From assembly GCF_030123245.1 (NCBI RefSeq), contig NZ_CP126101.1:4090501-4154500 (forward strand): a stretch of DNA of 64,000 bases, given 5' to 3'. Below are positions 45,464-55,276 of the stretch, piece after piece (the stretch's first letter is position 1; every line of letters begins with the position of its first letter). The notes under the pieces are model-generated. The model ran no database searches and had not been told where the DNA came from. It saw nothing but the letters and a program-made list of their open reading frames with translations. The translations under genes and the position numbers were made by a program. Source of the stretch: Lysinibacillus pakistanensis (GTDB lineage: Bacteria; Bacillota; Bacilli; Bacillales_A; Planococcaceae).

Positions 45464-45492
45464 TTTACTATTATTCTTTTTTGTAGTATTAT
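45464..45492 (+). promoter_or_regulatory. candidate comX promoter
   Basis: TTTACT (45464-45469) and TATTAT (45487-45492) with 17-bp spacing, 42 bp before the comX ATG. Pattern only. Confidence 0.4.
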
Positions 45493-45534
45493 AGAAACTG
45501 GAATAAATTTAATTATTAAGGAGATTTACCTAAA

Positions 45535-45699
45535 ATGAATGGACAATTATGGGAAGTTATTCAATTATTTAAGAAAAAAAAGGAGCTTACTATAGAGGAT
45601 TGGATCTACGCAGAATCAGTACTAGAGCCAGAGGTAGTTCAATTATTAGCATTACAACGTGATGGAAAGATGGATATAGGCTCACCAGGTTGGAAATAG
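45535..45699 (+). CDS. comX: ComX-type pheromone precursor
   Basis: A 54-residue ORF with AAGGAG 11 nt upstream. The sequence begins MNGQLWEVIQLF and ends MDIGSPGWK, with a tryptophan next to last. ComX precursors have this length, a conserved helical N-terminal part and a C-terminal Trp that is isoprenylated by ComQ, then cleaved to a short peptide. It overlaps or abuts comQ and is followed by comP and comA, which makes the assignment firm. The order comX-comQ differs from the comQ-comX order in Bacillus subtilis. The modified tryptophan would be Trp53. Confidence 0.85.
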   Translation: MNGQLWEVIQLFKKKKELTIEDWIYAESVLEPEVVQLLALQRDGKMDIGSPGWK

Positions 45700-45701
45700 A
45701 T

Positions 45702-46631
45702 ATGCGTACTACTATTCAACTTATTATTAAAGATATCTTACTTACCAGTGGCTTAGAGTATGATATCCAAAAGCTTACTTTACAATTATTACATCAAAGT
45801 GGGAAAATATTTAGTCAAAATAAAGAGGATTTTACTTGGGGAGAATTTTCTTACTATGTATTCTCTCTCTTAACTGAAACTGAGGTATCGCATACTACAA
45901 AAATGAAACAAGCTGCTGGGATTGAATTATTAATGTTGGCTACAGATTTATTTGACGATGTTATAGATCATGACAACAGTTTAGACACTCCTATTGCCAA
46001 ACACCAATTATTAATGATTGGAAATTTATTACTAGTGGAGGCATTGCATTTGCTAATGCCAAATACTGCTTCCTCTACAACAGATCGATTTGCTATTATT
46101 CACCACTATTTACGCACTGCTGGTAATGGGCAATGGCTAGATTTCCATCTTACTATGGAACATCCAGCAGCAACAGAGGAGCAGTATTTTCATATTGTCC
46201 AACAAAAGTCTTGTTCATTTCTACAACTTATATTTGAATTACATAGTTCAACTGTTCCATCTCCTATTTTGCAAGAAATCGCTATTTATATTGGTTACGG
46301 CGCACAACTTCAAAATGATATACGCGATATTTTTGCTGATCATAAAAGTGATTTACTTCACCAAAAAGCTACACTTCCTTTAATTAAAGCAGTACAGCAT
46401 AGTAATACATATGATCATGGTTGGTTATTGAAACAGCTACAATTAATCCGTAGTCAAGATGTAGCTACAAAGCATTTAACTACAATTAGAGAGTATATAT
46501 ATCAAACAGGAGCTATTGACTACTGCTCTATTTTAGCAAAATATTATACAAAAAAAGCTAAATCATTATTACAACACTATTTTAATGATAAATCACCCTA
46601 TATAAAACAGATTATTCACTTAATAGATTAG
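45702..46631 (+). CDS. comQ: ComQ-like isoprenyl transferase
   Basis: A polyprenyl synthetase-fold protein of 309 residues from the ATG at 45702, with an in-frame TTG at 45690 as alternative. The first aspartate motif is DLFDDVIDHD; the second is degenerate LQNDIRDI. ComQ proteins transfer a geranyl or farnesyl group to the ComX tryptophan and help its processing. It starts 2 bp after comX, so it should be coupled to it. Located at the membrane/cytosol interface by analogy. Confidence 0.87.
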   Translation: MRTTIQLIIKDILLTSGLEYDIQKLTLQLLHQSGKIFSQNKEDFTWGEFSYYVFSLLTETEVSHTTKMKQAAGIELLMLATDLFDDVIDHDNSLDTPIAKHQLLMIGNLLLVEALHLLMPNTASSTTDRFAIIHHYLRTAGNGQWLDFHLTMEHPAATEEQYFHIVQQKSCSFLQLIFELHSSTVPSPILQEIAIYIGYGAQLQNDIRDIFADHKSDLLHQKATLPLIKAVQHSNTYDHGWLLKQLQLIRSQDVATKHLTTIREYIYQTGAIDYCSILAKYYTKKAKSLLQHYFNDKSPYIKQIIHLID

Positions 46632-46647
46632 AGGAGAATTCATTATA

Positions 46648-48684
46648 TTGTATCAGCGTATTTTATTATTTCTTGTCTTGTCTAGTCTTTGGATTTTCGC
46701 AGTTATCCGCACACAACCTTTTCATCTAGTCGATGCACAAATCCATCGCAATGACTACCTTAATGCGATATTGCTTATTTTATATAATCATTCAACAAAT
46801 TTTATTGGTCTATTATTTTTATGCATTGGCTTTTACGCTTATCTAAAAAAGCCTAAAGCTATGATTGTTCAACGTTTTTTTCAATTGATGTGTATCACTG
46901 GTATAGCCATAACTTATGCTAAACTATCAAGTTATCAAATTCAGATTGCATCTTCCATTGAAACATTGGCAATTAGTCTAGCACCTTTTTTTCTTATGCA
47001 TTTTTTTGAATACTTTCCTATCCCTAAAGCAAGAAATCATTTATCATTCTTTAAATGGTTAACTTTAATAATAGCGATAACGATTACTATTTTAGACATA
47101 GTTCTATTAACACCTTGGGCGGCAACTCTTATACCGATTATGATCATTCTCAATATTTTGATTTCCATTATATTATGTAGCTATTTTCTTAGTAGGCAAT
47201 GGTTGTCACATACAAAATGGGTGCAGAATCAATTGCGTATATTGGTCATTAGCCTTGTCCTATCTTTTACACCTGTTTTAATAAGTATGATTCAACTCTC
47301 TATTTTCCATCTTCCAAGTGTGCCCTATGAATTTTCGATTATATCCATTACTCTGTTCCCTATTGCACTTGCTTATTTATTAACAAAACAGGAAATTATA
47401 AATTTCAGTTACCTTATCAGACAACTATTTCCTGTATTTTTAGCCTGTCTGATCACATCTGCTATCTTAATAGGATTATTACAATTTTCTACTCAACAGT
47501 TCACAGCCTTTATCGTTGGTGGAGGAATATTCACATTTTTTTACAAATCATTTAAACACATCGAAGAAAAGCAGATGGTGGCAAAGCTTCAAGCCATCCA
47601 GCAAGAAAAACAGCATATTTTCAACCAAATGAATTCAGAAGCATTTTTGCCTATCTGTGCTAAACGTATTGCACAATTACTTCATAAAATGTTTGATGTA
47701 GAAGGTGTATGTATCATATGGTCACAGCCTACTCCAGCAATTCTTTATGATTCAGGCTTATTTCAACATTCTCCAACAGCTCAGCAAGATATACAATACT
47801 ACCTACAACAACAGCAAAATCATACTGAAATTTTGAAACAATCACTTTACCACACACTGCCGCTAAGTAATGGTACAGAAATTAACGGTATTATTATTGT
47901 AGGTCGCAAAAGTAATTTCACCAAGTGGGAAAAAGAGGAGCTAACATTACTAAAAAATATTCATGTAGAGGCAGTACAATTATTTGCTAGTGCACTAACC
48001 ATCCAAAAAATAGATAAAATTACACAGGAGGCACAACAAACCTCACAGCAACTTACAAACTATAATCGACAATTACTAGAGGCGATCGAGGAGGAGCGTA
48101 AACAATTATCACTTTTTCTTCATGATGATGTTTTACAGCAACTATTATTAGTAGTACGTAAAATACAGATAGGTTCAGTTGACACAATCGAGCAGCCGTT
48201 AGTAGAAACTATTACAACTATTCGTACTATGTGTCATGATTTGCATCCAATAATGGTGGAAGATTTAGGGCTCGGTTTAAGTATCCAGTCCTTACAGCAA
48301 AAAATTCAACAACAACACGCTATTGATGTGCACCTAACATATGATATAGATGATGAACGTATCCCCTCTTTTTTTGCAGTTCACTTATTTCGTATGCTAA
48401 AGGAGCTCCTTAATAATAGTATAAAACATGCAGAAGCAACATACATTCATATCGCTCTTTACGATAAACAGCATGAGCTAGTAATGGTTGTAGCTGATAA
48501 TGGAAAGGGCTTTGCTATTCCTGAACAACAGACATTACATGCAGGGGAACACTTTGGATTGTTGACTATTCAAAAGAAGGTAGAGCAACTAGATGGGGAA
48601 TTTATAATAGAATCCCAGTTCAACCAACATACAACCGCTACAATCACATTACCATTGAAATGGAGTGAACAGCATGTCCATTAA
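46648..48684 (+). CDS. comP: ComP-like sensor histidine kinase
   Basis: A 678-residue kinase. About eight to ten N-terminal helices (residues 1-300) form the pheromone-sensing part. A GAF-like region follows, then a HisKA_3 phosphorylation motif EEERKQLSLFLHDDVLQQLL and a HATPase domain (ELLNNSIKHAEAT, VADNGKGFAIP, GEHFGLLTIQKKVEQL). TTG is the start with GAGGAG 11 nt upstream. It overlaps comA. It detects extracellular ComX and phosphorylates ComA. Confidence 0.9.
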   Translation: MYQRILLFLVLSSLWIFAVIRTQPFHLVDAQIHRNDYLNAILLILYNHSTNFIGLLFLCIGFYAYLKKPKAMIVQRFFQLMCITGIAITYAKLSSYQIQIASSIETLAISLAPFFLMHFFEYFPIPKARNHLSFFKWLTLIIAITITILDIVLLTPWAATLIPIMIILNILISIILCSYFLSRQWLSHTKWVQNQLRILVISLVLSFTPVLISMIQLSIFHLPSVPYEFSIISITLFPIALAYLLTKQEIINFSYLIRQLFPVFLACLITSAILIGLLQFSTQQFTAFIVGGGIFTFFYKSFKHIEEKQMVAKLQAIQQEKQHIFNQMNSEAFLPICAKRIAQLLHKMFDVEGVCIIWSQPTPAILYDSGLFQHSPTAQQDIQYYLQQQQNHTEILKQSLYHTLPLSNGTEINGIIIVGRKSNFTKWEKEELTLLKNIHVEAVQLFASALTIQKIDKITQEAQQTSQQLTNYNRQLLEAIEEERKQLSLFLHDDVLQQLLLVVRKIQIGSVDTIEQPLVETITTIRTMCHDLHPIMVEDLGLGLSIQSLQQKIQQQHAIDVHLTYDIDDERIPSFFAVHLFRMLKELLNNSIKHAEATYIHIALYDKQHELVMVVADNGKGFAIPEQQTLHAGEHFGLLTIQKKVEQLDGEFIIESQFNQHTTATITLPLKWSEQHVH

Positions 48685-49276
48685 AGTATTATTAGTAGAT
48701 GACCATTTATTATTAGTAGAAAGCCTAAAAACAATACTAGAAGCTGAGCCAACTATTCACGTAGTTGGTACGATCACTGACCCCTCGCAACTTTTAGAGG
48801 ATATCTTGTCATTACAGCCTGATGTACTCTTAATGGATATTCGCATTAAGACATATAATGGGCTAAACTTAACAAAAGCTATTATAAAAAGCATACCCAC
48901 GATGCCGATTATTATCTTATCCGGCTACGATGATGATGCCTATATTCAAGCTGCACAAAATGCTGGAGCTAAAGCCTTTATAAAAAAAGAACAGTCTAAT
49001 GAGGATTTAATTGCGACAGTGAAGAAGGTCTATGCGGGATATACTTTGTTTCCTTCCTTCGAAAAAACACTACTTACACCAAAAGAACTAGAAGTTTTAC
49101 AGCTTATTGTAGCAGAAAAAACAAGTGAAGTTATTAGTAAAGAGCTTTCTATTAGTAAGAGGACTGTAGAACATCATATTTCCTCTATTCTACGAAAACT
49201 GGGTGTTCAATCACGTGTAGGTGCTGTTGTAAAAGCACTGGAACAAGCCTTAGTTAATAACACAGAAAGGCCGTAA
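48674..49276 (+). CDS. comA: ComA-like response regulator
   Basis: A NarL/FixJ-family regulator of 200 residues from the ATG at 48674 (GGAG 8 nt upstream; an earlier GTG overlaps that site). The receiver has VDDHLLL, the phosphorylated aspartate in VLLMDIRIKTYNG and the lysine in AFIKKE. A LuxR HTH follows (LTPKELEVLQLIVAEKTSEVISKELSISKRTVEHHISSILRKLGV). Likely targets are its own locus and possibly the divergent lasso cluster. Confidence 0.9.
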   Translation: MSIKVLLVDDHLLLVESLKTILEAEPTIHVVGTITDPSQLLEDILSLQPDVLLMDIRIKTYNGLNLTKAIIKSIPTMPIIILSGYDDDAYIQAAQNAGAKAFIKKEQSNEDLIATVKKVYAGYTLFPSFEKTLLTPKELEVLQLIVAEKTSEVISKELSISKRTVEHHISSILRKLGVQSRVGAVVKALEQALVNNTERP

Positions 49277-49304
49277 GGAAAAGTAACACCTTCCTTACAG
49301 CCTT
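49267..49304. terminator. bidirectional hairpin after comA and cysI
   Basis: AAGGC(c)GTAAGGAA pairs with TTCCTTAC(a)GCCTT with one mismatch. It lies between the ends of comA and the leftward cysI. Confidence 0.75.
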
Positions 49305-49320
49305 CGTCTAGTCTATTTTT

Positions 49321-51045
49321 CTAGTATTGTGCATGAAATTCGCGACCATCATAAACAGCAGTGACATAGCCAGCTCGAATCACAAAATCACCAAAATGCT
49401 CGCCCTCTAACCGTTCCTTGGCAAAGTGCAGAAGTATTGGACGGAGCTCTGCTAAAATCTCCTCTTCACCAATATTTTCACGATAGATTTTATTAAGGCG
49501 ATTTCCTGTAAAGCTTGCTCCGAGATACATATTGTACTTTCCTGGTCCTTTGCCGATAAAGCCAATTTCAGCCATAGCAGCTCGCGAACAACCATTAGGA
49601 CAGCCAGACATACGAATAACAATTTCCGTTTCGTTTAAGCCAGCCTCATCAATGATGGTTTCAATTTTTGTAATCAAGGAAGGCAAATAGCGCTCTGCTT
49701 CAGCCATGGCTAATCCGCATGTTGGTAACGATACACAAGCAATAGAATTTCGTCGTAGGGCAGAATAATGTGCACCATCTGTTAGCCTATATTCTTCAAT
49801 AAGAGCTGCAATCTTTTTCTTCTTTTGCGGAGTAACATTGCCAATCATTAAATTTTGGTTTGGTGTTAGGCGGAAATCACCCGTGTGTACCCTCGCAATT
49901 TCCCGTAGCCCTGTTAACAGTTGGTAATCTTCAAAATCCTTAATACGCCCATTTTGAATAAATAGCGTATAATGCCATTTCCCCTCTGCTCCTTTTATCC
50001 AGCCAAATTCATCACCTGTACGATCAAATGTAAATGGACGTGCCTCTTGAATATCCCAGCCTAGACGACGTGTCAGCTCTTCGTTAAACCATTCAAGCCC
50101 TCTTGCATCAATCGTATATTTAAAGCGAGCATTTTTACGTACGGAACGATTGCCATAATCGCGTTGAATCGTAATAATTTTTTCTGCCGTTTCCAGTAAT
50201 TTATCTGGTGTGATAAAGCCAATAACCCGAGCAAGCTGTGGGTATGTTTCATGATCGCCATGTGTCATGCCCATTCCACCACCTACTGCAACGTTAAAGC
50301 CTACTAACTTGCCCTCCTTAACTATCGCAATTAAACCGATATCTTGTGAAAATACATCTACATCATTGCTTGGAGGAACAGCTATACCAATCTTAAATTT
50401 ACGTGGTAAATATAATGCACCATAAATTGGTTCAATTTCTTCCTCTTGACTATCCACTACCTTTTCACCATCTAGCCAAAGCTCATGGTATGCTCGTGTT
50501 CTAGGAAGTAAATGCTCGCTTAACTTTGCAGACCAATTGTAGATTTCCTCATGTAATGCTGATTGATTTGGATTGACGTTACACATAACATTACGGTTTA
50601 CATCCCCGCAGGCTGCAAGAGAATCCAATAATACATCGTTAATTTCCTGCATATATTTTTTGACATTCCATTTTAAAATACCGTGTACCTGAAATGCCTG
50701 ACGTGTTGTTAATTTTAAGGAACCATTGCCATACTTTCTCGCCATTTCATCCATTACTAGCCATTGTGCTGGTGTAGCTGCTCCACCTGGTGTACGTACT
50801 CGCACCATAAATTGATAAGCAGGCTCTAGCTTTTGACGTTGTCGTTCATTACGAAGATCACGATCATCTTGTAAATAACTGCCATGGAATTTCATCAGTC
50901 GGTTATCATCCTCTGGAATTCCTGAACTTAATGGGTTATTCATCGTACGTTCAAGTGTTCCACGCAGATAATTACTTTCACTTTTTATACGCTCTACATC
51001 ACTAGGGTTTCCTGGTTGTGGAGGTAAAATAATTTTTCCTGTCAT
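49321..51045 (-). CDS. cysI: assimilatory sulfite reductase hemoprotein subunit
   Basis: The 574-residue siroheme/4Fe-4S subunit that reduces sulfite to sulfide with six electrons. Four iron-sulfur/siroheme cysteines are seen in [11 protein letters not shown] and [11 protein letters not shown]. The family start segment [19 protein letters not shown] is present. It is downstream of cysJ (17 bp). Siroheme comes from the cobA/sirB products encoded in the same direction. Confidence 0.95.
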   Translation of the reverse strand: MTGKIILPPQPGNPSDVERIKSESNYLRGTLERTMNNPLSSGIPEDDNRLMKFHGSYLQDDRDLRNERQRQKLEPAYQFMVRVRTPGGAATPAQWLVMDEMARKYGNGSLKLTTRQAFQVHGILKWNVKKYMQEINDVLLDSLAACGDVNRNVMCNVNPNQSALHEEIYNWSAKLSEHLLPRTRAYHELWLDGEKVVDSQEEEIEPIYGALYLPRKFKIGIAVPPSNDVDVFSQDIGLIAIVKEGKLVGFNVAVGGGMGMTHGDHETYPQLARVIGFITPDKLLETAEKIITIQRDYGNRSVRKNARFKYTIDARGLEWFNEELTRRLGWDIQEARPFTFDRTGDEFGWIKGAEGKWHYTLFIQNGRIKDFEDYQLLTGLREIARVHTGDFRLTPNQNLMIGNVTPQKKKKIAALIEEYRLTDGAHYSALRRNSIACVSLPTCGLAMAEAERYLPSLITKIETIIDEAGLNETEIVIRMSGCPNGCSRAAMAEIGFIGKGPGKYNMYLGASFTGNRLNKIYRENIGEEEILAELRPILLHFAKERLEGEHFGDFVIRAGYVTAVYDGREFHAQY

Positions 51046-51062
51046 GTATCTTCTCTCCTTTA

Positions 51063-52850
51063 TTAATAAACATCACGTTGATAGCGATTTTGTTGTTTTA
51101 GTTCATTGACAAAGGCTTTCGCTTCCTCTGGCGTTTTTTGCCCCTGTTGCTCTATCAGACGATGTATTGTGGCATCGACATCTGCCGCCATCGTTTTTTC
51201 ATCACCACATACGTAAATAACAGCCCCTTGCTCCAACCATTCATAAAAAGCCGCTGCATTTTCCTCAATTTTATGTTGCACATAGATTTTTTTATCAGTG
51301 TCTCGTGAGAAGGCTACATCCATTTGCGTTAGTGTGCCAGAAGCAAGCCAACGTTGCCAGTCTGTTTGATACAGAAAATCTGTCACAAAATGCTGATCAC
51401 CAAAAATTAACCAAGCCTTTCCTTCAATCCCTAGCTCCTCACGCTCCTCTAAAAATGCCCGATATGGAGCCACACCTGTACCCGCACCAATCATGATAAT
51501 TGGCGTGTCCTGCTGCTCTGGTAATCTAAAATTAGGATTTTTATGCACATAAACTGGTAATGTATCACCAATTTGAATACGCTCTGTAATGCTACCAGAG
51601 CAAACGCCAAGACGTTGACGTCCATTTGTCTCATAGCTTACTTTCCCAATTGTTAAGTGCACTTCTTCATTATTCGCCTTTTGACTACTGGCAATGGAGT
51701 AAAGTCGTGCGGGAATTTTACGTAACAACTCTACAAATTGCTGTGCATTCCATGAAAATGGCGCAAAATCCTCCACAACATCAAGTAAATCTCTTCCCCT
51801 TGCATAGTCCTTCCATGCGTTAGCGTCTTCTACTAACTTTGTAAATTCCTTATGCACTGTATAAGTACTAATCTTTTGTAACAATGGCTTGGATAGCACA
51901 GTTATTTCAAGCCTTTTTTGCAATGCTTCCCTTATTGATAATTTTCCATCAAAGACATCTACCTCAGTTTGTGGATCAAACTGTAGTGCTGTTAATAAAG
52001 CATCAACTAATTTTTCATCGTTTTCTGGTAAAATACCGATGCTATCTCCAGGCTCAAAGTAGAAATTTGCCCCCTCAATGGCTAATTCAATATGACGCGT
52101 CTCTTTGTTGGAGCCCCTGCCATTTAAATTGATGCTTTCTAGTACCTCAGCATAAAAAGGATTTTTTCGAGAATATGTAGAATCTCCCTGTACGGTCTGA
52201 TTTGCTGCCTCTACCGTAGCCGCTACATCAGCCTGCTGCAGGAGCTCCTTCTGAACAGCTGAGAACCATTGTGCTGCAGCATCATCATAATCCACATCAC
52301 ATTCTGTGCGAGGAACAATTTGAGTAGCCCCCAATTTGGCAAATTGCTCATCGAAATCTTTTCCTGTTTTACAGAAGAATTCATAGGAGCTGTCCCCTAA
52401 AGCTAATACCGAATAGTGTAAATTCTCTAGTTTTGGAGCGCGCTTACTATGCAAAAATTCATAGAACTGTATGGCTTGATCAGGTGGTTCTCCTTCACCA
52501 TGTGTGCTGACAATCAATAAGAGATTTGTAAGTTTTTTCAAATTATTCGGCTTAAATTTTCCTAAAGATGAAACCGTCACATCTACATCATTGCTTTTCA
52601 ATATGGCCGCATATTTTTCGGCTAGACCCTGGCTGTTACCTGTTTGTGAACCATATAAAATCGTCACTGTTTTAGTGCTTGGTGTTACCGTTGACGTTAT
52701 TTCTTCAGCTATAGTATTGATTGTTGTTAGCGGTGCACTTAAATAACCGTTTAGCCAAATCCTCTGCTCGCCAGTTAGTTTTGGGAGAAGCTCATTTAAT
52801 AGCTTTACCTGCTCCTCATTAAATGGACTGTTTATTACTTGCAGTTTCAA
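51063..52850 (-). CDS. cysJ: assimilatory sulfite reductase flavoprotein subunit
   Basis: I choose the TTG at 52850 (595 residues, [14 protein letters not shown]...) because GAGGTGG lies 6 nt upstream and the N-terminus then matches Bacillus CysJ; an in-frame GTG at 52865 has no site. A flavodoxin domain ([24 protein letters not shown]) is followed by an FAD-binding domain ([10 protein letters not shown]) and NADPH site ([22 protein letters not shown]). It passes electrons from NADPH to CysI. Confidence 0.94.
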   Translation of the reverse strand: MKLQVINSPFNEEQVKLLNELLPKLTGEQRIWLNGYLSAPLTTINTIAEEITSTVTPSTKTVTILYGSQTGNSQGLAEKYAAILKSNDVDVTVSSLGKFKPNNLKKLTNLLLIVSTHGEGEPPDQAIQFYEFLHSKRAPKLENLHYSVLALGDSSYEFFCKTGKDFDEQFAKLGATQIVPRTECDVDYDDAAAQWFSAVQKELLQQADVAATVEAANQTVQGDSTYSRKNPFYAEVLESINLNGRGSNKETRHIELAIEGANFYFEPGDSIGILPENDEKLVDALLTALQFDPQTEVDVFDGKLSIREALQKRLEITVLSKPLLQKISTYTVHKEFTKLVEDANAWKDYARGRDLLDVVEDFAPFSWNAQQFVELLRKIPARLYSIASSQKANNEEVHLTIGKVSYETNGRQRLGVCSGSITERIQIGDTLPVYVHKNPNFRLPEQQDTPIIMIGAGTGVAPYRAFLEEREELGIEGKAWLIFGDQHFVTDFLYQTDWQRWLASGTLTQMDVAFSRDTDKKIYVQHKIEENAAAFYEWLEQGAVIYVCGDEKTMAADVDATIHRLIEQQGQKTPEEAKAFVNELKQQNRYQRDVY

Positions 52851-52903
52851 AGCTTGCCACCTCACGTATTAGTATCATTTCTGTTCTTTCTTTTCATTGA
52901 GTC

Positions 52904-52931
52904 AGCGCCAAACCCTTATTTGGCTGGCGCT
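52904..52931. other. stem-loop between yezD and cysJ
   Basis: AGCGCCA (52904-52910) pairs with TGGCGCT (52925-52931), with additional CC/GG pairs inside. The T run lies on the plus strand, so for the leftward operon it is not a standard terminator. It may stabilise or process the mRNA. Confidence 0.45.
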
Positions 52932-52951
52932 ATTTTTTCTACAAAATCAAA

Positions 52952-53101
52952 TTATCGAAGTCTTATTTTTTCCTTTTTTTCAATTTGGACCACATAGGAA
53001 TTTTGGATAATTAAAGTAATTGATCCATGACTCACAGTATTTAAAATCTGACGGACATTATCTAACGCTAAATTTACATTTTCAGTCCTTTTATCTACCA
53101 T
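52952..53101 (-). CDS. yezD: YezD family small protein (DUF2292)
   Basis: A 49-residue ORF: MVDKRTENVNLALDNVRQIL, then a SHGSITLIIQNSYVVQIEKK segment. This is the compact pattern of DUF2292 proteins, often found in sulfur assimilation operons of Bacilli. Its ATG overlaps the last 7 bp of sirB, and GGAAGG lies 9 nt upstream. Function is unknown; a link to sulfite reduction is suggested by position alone. Confidence 0.8.
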   Translation of the reverse strand: MVDKRTENVNLALDNVRQILNTVSHGSITLIIQNSYVVQIEKKEKIRLR

Positions 53102-53841
53102 GACAGAACACCTTCCTTATGACATGCTAGTAATTCGGCAATACGTTCCACTAAAACTTTCCTTACATTATCGTCATAGCCTAAGCTTTCACATAATGTG
53201 ATAGTTCGACCCTCATATTCTTGCAGGCGCTTTGTTATACTTTGTCGAAGAATTCCTGTAAACAATAAGTACGGCACGATAAATACTTGATCAGTCTTAT
53301 TTTTCTTTTGCTGTAGCCATTCCTCAAAAGTTGGACCTATTCCATACAAAAAGCATGTGTCTACGGCTGTATAAGCATATTTCTCACGTAGCCTTGCTGC
53401 GATTTTAGCTAAATCGCTCTTGACTACTGGATCACTACTTCCACGACCAATTAGTAAAACATTTGCATTGTTAGTAGGTAATTTTGTTTCTAAAATCCTA
53501 GTGTGTAGTGTATCAATTAATAATTCATGGACACCAAGTGGTTCACCGTATGTAAATTCTACATCTGGATACTGTTTTTTCGCTTTTTCGATTTCACTTG
53601 GAATATCCTGTTTTGCATGCTGTGCAGCTAGCAATAAAATAGGCATGATCGCAATTGCTGTAGCCCCTCGTTTAATACAGCTATCGATTCCTTCAGCAAT
53701 GGTGGGTACCGCCAATTCAAGGAAACAAATTTCTTGAATTGGTATATCAATCTCCAGTTGTACGCTCGTTAGAAAGGCAATGGCTTGCTCTACACCTTCC
53801 TTTACTCGACTTCCATGAGCAATATATAAAATAGCTTGCAT
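53095..53841 (-). CDS. sirB: sirohydrochlorin ferrochelatase-type protein (SirB/CbiX)
   Basis: 248 residues, two CbiX-like halves. The metal-binding N-terminal segment is YIAHGSRVKEG, and the second histidine region is LLLAAQHAKQDIP. It inserts iron into sirohydrochlorin to make siroheme for CysI. It is encoded 12 bp after cobA and overlaps yezD. Confidence 0.88.
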   Translation of the reverse strand: MQAILYIAHGSRVKEGVEQAIAFLTSVQLEIDIPIQEICFLELAVPTIAEGIDSCIKRGATAIAIMPILLLAAQHAKQDIPSEIEKAKKQYPDVEFTYGEPLGVHELLIDTLHTRILETKLPTNNANVLLIGRGSSDPVVKSDLAKIAARLREKYAYTAVDTCFLYGIGPTFEEWLQQKKNKTDQVFIVPYLLFTGILRQSITKRLQEYEGRTITLCESLGYDDNVRKVLVERIAELLACHKEGVLSW

Positions 53842-53853
53842 AAATCCACATCC

Positions 53854-54630
53854 TTACACAGAATTTTTTACTAACTGCGGCTGTGGAATGCTTTGCTCAA
53901 ACCATTGAATGGATTCCCTCAATGTAACAACCTTTCCCACTACAATTATGCTTGGATTTTGGATATTTTCTCGTTGTGCAATCTTTTCTATAGTTGCTAA
54001 GGTACCCATAACTGTCTTTTGCCGAGAAAGTGTTCCCCAATGTATAAGTGCTACAGGCGTATCTTCATCGCGACCATACTTAAGCAGCTGCTGACGAATA
54101 TAAGGAAGATTACCAACCCCCATATAAATTGCAATTGTATCAATTCCTTTTGCAAGGCTTTCCCATTGTATGGCATCATCCCTGCCCTCTCTCATATGAC
54201 CTGTAACCATCGCAAAACTTGAGCTTAAATCACGATGTGTAACTGGAATTCCCGCATAGGCTGGTGCTGCTATCCCAGAAGAAATGCCGGGGACAATTTC
54301 AAATGGAATATTATGCTGTGCAAGCACCTCTGCTTCCTCTGCTCCTCTGCCAAATACGAAGGGGTCACCTCCCTTTAATCTCGTCACAATTTTTCCCTGC
54401 TGTGCATAGCTGACAATTGATTGATTTATATGGTCCTGTATCATGGCATGTTGCTGAGGCAGTTTACCGCAAAAGATAAGTTGAGCATCCTTTTTAGCAT
54501 AAGCAAGCAACTCTTTATTAATGAGTCTGTCATACAGGATGACATCCGCACATTCGATACACCGTAATCCTTTGACAGTGATCAAATCCACATCTCCAGG
54601 ACCAGCACCTACGATAAAAACTTTCCCCAT
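53854..54630 (-). CDS. cobA: uroporphyrinogen-III C-methyltransferase
   Basis: A 258-residue SAM-dependent enzyme (SumT/YlnD type) that makes precorrin-2 on the way to siroheme. Motifs are VGAGPGDVDLITVKGLR, LYDRLI, RLKGGDPFVFGRGAEE, and VPGISSGIAAPAYAGIPVTHR. It is the first gene of the cobA-sirB-yezD-cysJ-cysI unit and is preceded by an attenuator-type leader. In Bacillus its homologue ylnD lies in the cysH operon; here it is with cysJI. Confidence 0.93.
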   Translation of the reverse strand: MGKVFIVGAGPGDVDLITVKGLRCIECADVILYDRLINKELLAYAKKDAQLIFCGKLPQQHAMIQDHINQSIVSYAQQGKIVTRLKGGDPFVFGRGAEEAEVLAQHNIPFEIVPGISSGIAAPAYAGIPVTHRDLSSSFAMVTGHMREGRDDAIQWESLAKGIDTIAIYMGVGNLPYIRQQLLKYGRDEDTPVALIHWGTLSRQKTVMGTLATIEKIAQRENIQNPSIIVVGKVVTLRESIQWFEQSIPQPQLVKNSV

Positions 54631-54639
54631 TCCATTTCA

Positions 54640-54763
54640 CTCCTTCTTGTCTCTTGTTAGAGATAGAAAAAAGACTCATATTATCCATGGGCATAGCGAT
54701 GCCAATGAACAATAAGAGCCTCTAGTTTGCTAGTCAGCTACGTTTTCAATTCTTAGTAATATA
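54640..54763 (-). ncRNA. cobA leader with terminator and conserved element
   Basis: The leader starts from a TTGACA-N17-TATTAT promoter (54798-54770). It carries the element at 54739-54718 (CTAG-CAAA-CTAG stem then AGAGGC), nearly identical to the cysH leader element. Its 3' end forms the 5' arm of a long terminator hairpin (54667-54724) that ends in six U. Mutually exclusive folding suggests attenuation. It shows neither S-box nor T-box core sequences. Confidence 0.6.
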
Positions 54764-54769
54764 ATAAGA

Positions 54770-54798
54770 ATAATAAATAATTTAGTATATTCTGTCAA
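54770..54798 (-). promoter_or_regulatory. cobA operon promoter
   Basis: On the minus strand TTGACA (54798-54793) and TATTAT (54775-54770) are 17 bp apart, a near-consensus housekeeping promoter about 130 nt before the cobA start. Confidence 0.65.
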
Positions 54799-54879
54799 CA
54801 GTTTATTTCATGCCATTTTAATGATTTTTTCAAGAACAATACCAATTAACAGCCATGAAAACATTTACAAATTAAGAAA

Positions 54880-54914
54880 AAACCAGTTGACGATTTAATC
54901 TCGACAACTGGTTT
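54880..54914 (-). terminator. terminator of the Gly/Pro/Tyr-rich protein gene
   Basis: AAACCAGTTG (54880-54889) pairs with CAACTGGTTT (54905-54914), followed on the minus strand by a T run. Confidence 0.85.
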
Positions 54915-54934
54915 ACATATTTCACTTATTCAGC

Positions 54935-55132
54935 TTAATAAGGTCTACGATATGGTGGTGGAAATGGTCTACCTGGACGGAAATACGGTCCTGGTGGATA
55001 TGGACGATAGTTTGGATAAAATGGTGGATATGGCCTAAATTGTGATCCAAGAAAACTACCTAAAAAGCCTCCAAAAAACGGTGCACCGAATGGCCAAAAG
55101 CCTCCTCCTGGATAACCTCCGAAAAATGGCAT
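54935..55132 (-). CDS. Gly/Pro/Tyr/Phe-rich low-complexity protein
   Basis: 65 residues, with GGGAGGT before the ATG and a dedicated terminator. The first half is FGG/GFLGS-rich, the second half is a PYPP/RPYPPGPY repeat region ending in PPYRRPY. Composition resembles spore coat and exosporium-associated proteins of Bacilli, but no family can be named. No signal peptide is obvious. Monocistronic. Confidence 0.65.
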   Translation of the reverse strand: MPFFGGYPGGGFWPFGAPFFGGFLGSFLGSQFRPYPPFYPNYRPYPPGPYFRPGRPFPPPYRRPY

Positions 55133-55276
55133 AAGCTACCTCCCTTTTTACTTTATCGTATGTTGGGAGGGCACAACTATCACATGTACATCGCCTAAGC
55201 TACTTAACATTATCGAGGAATAGCTTATCTACTATCAATATCACTACTGAAACAAGGTACATTCACCGTAACGTTT

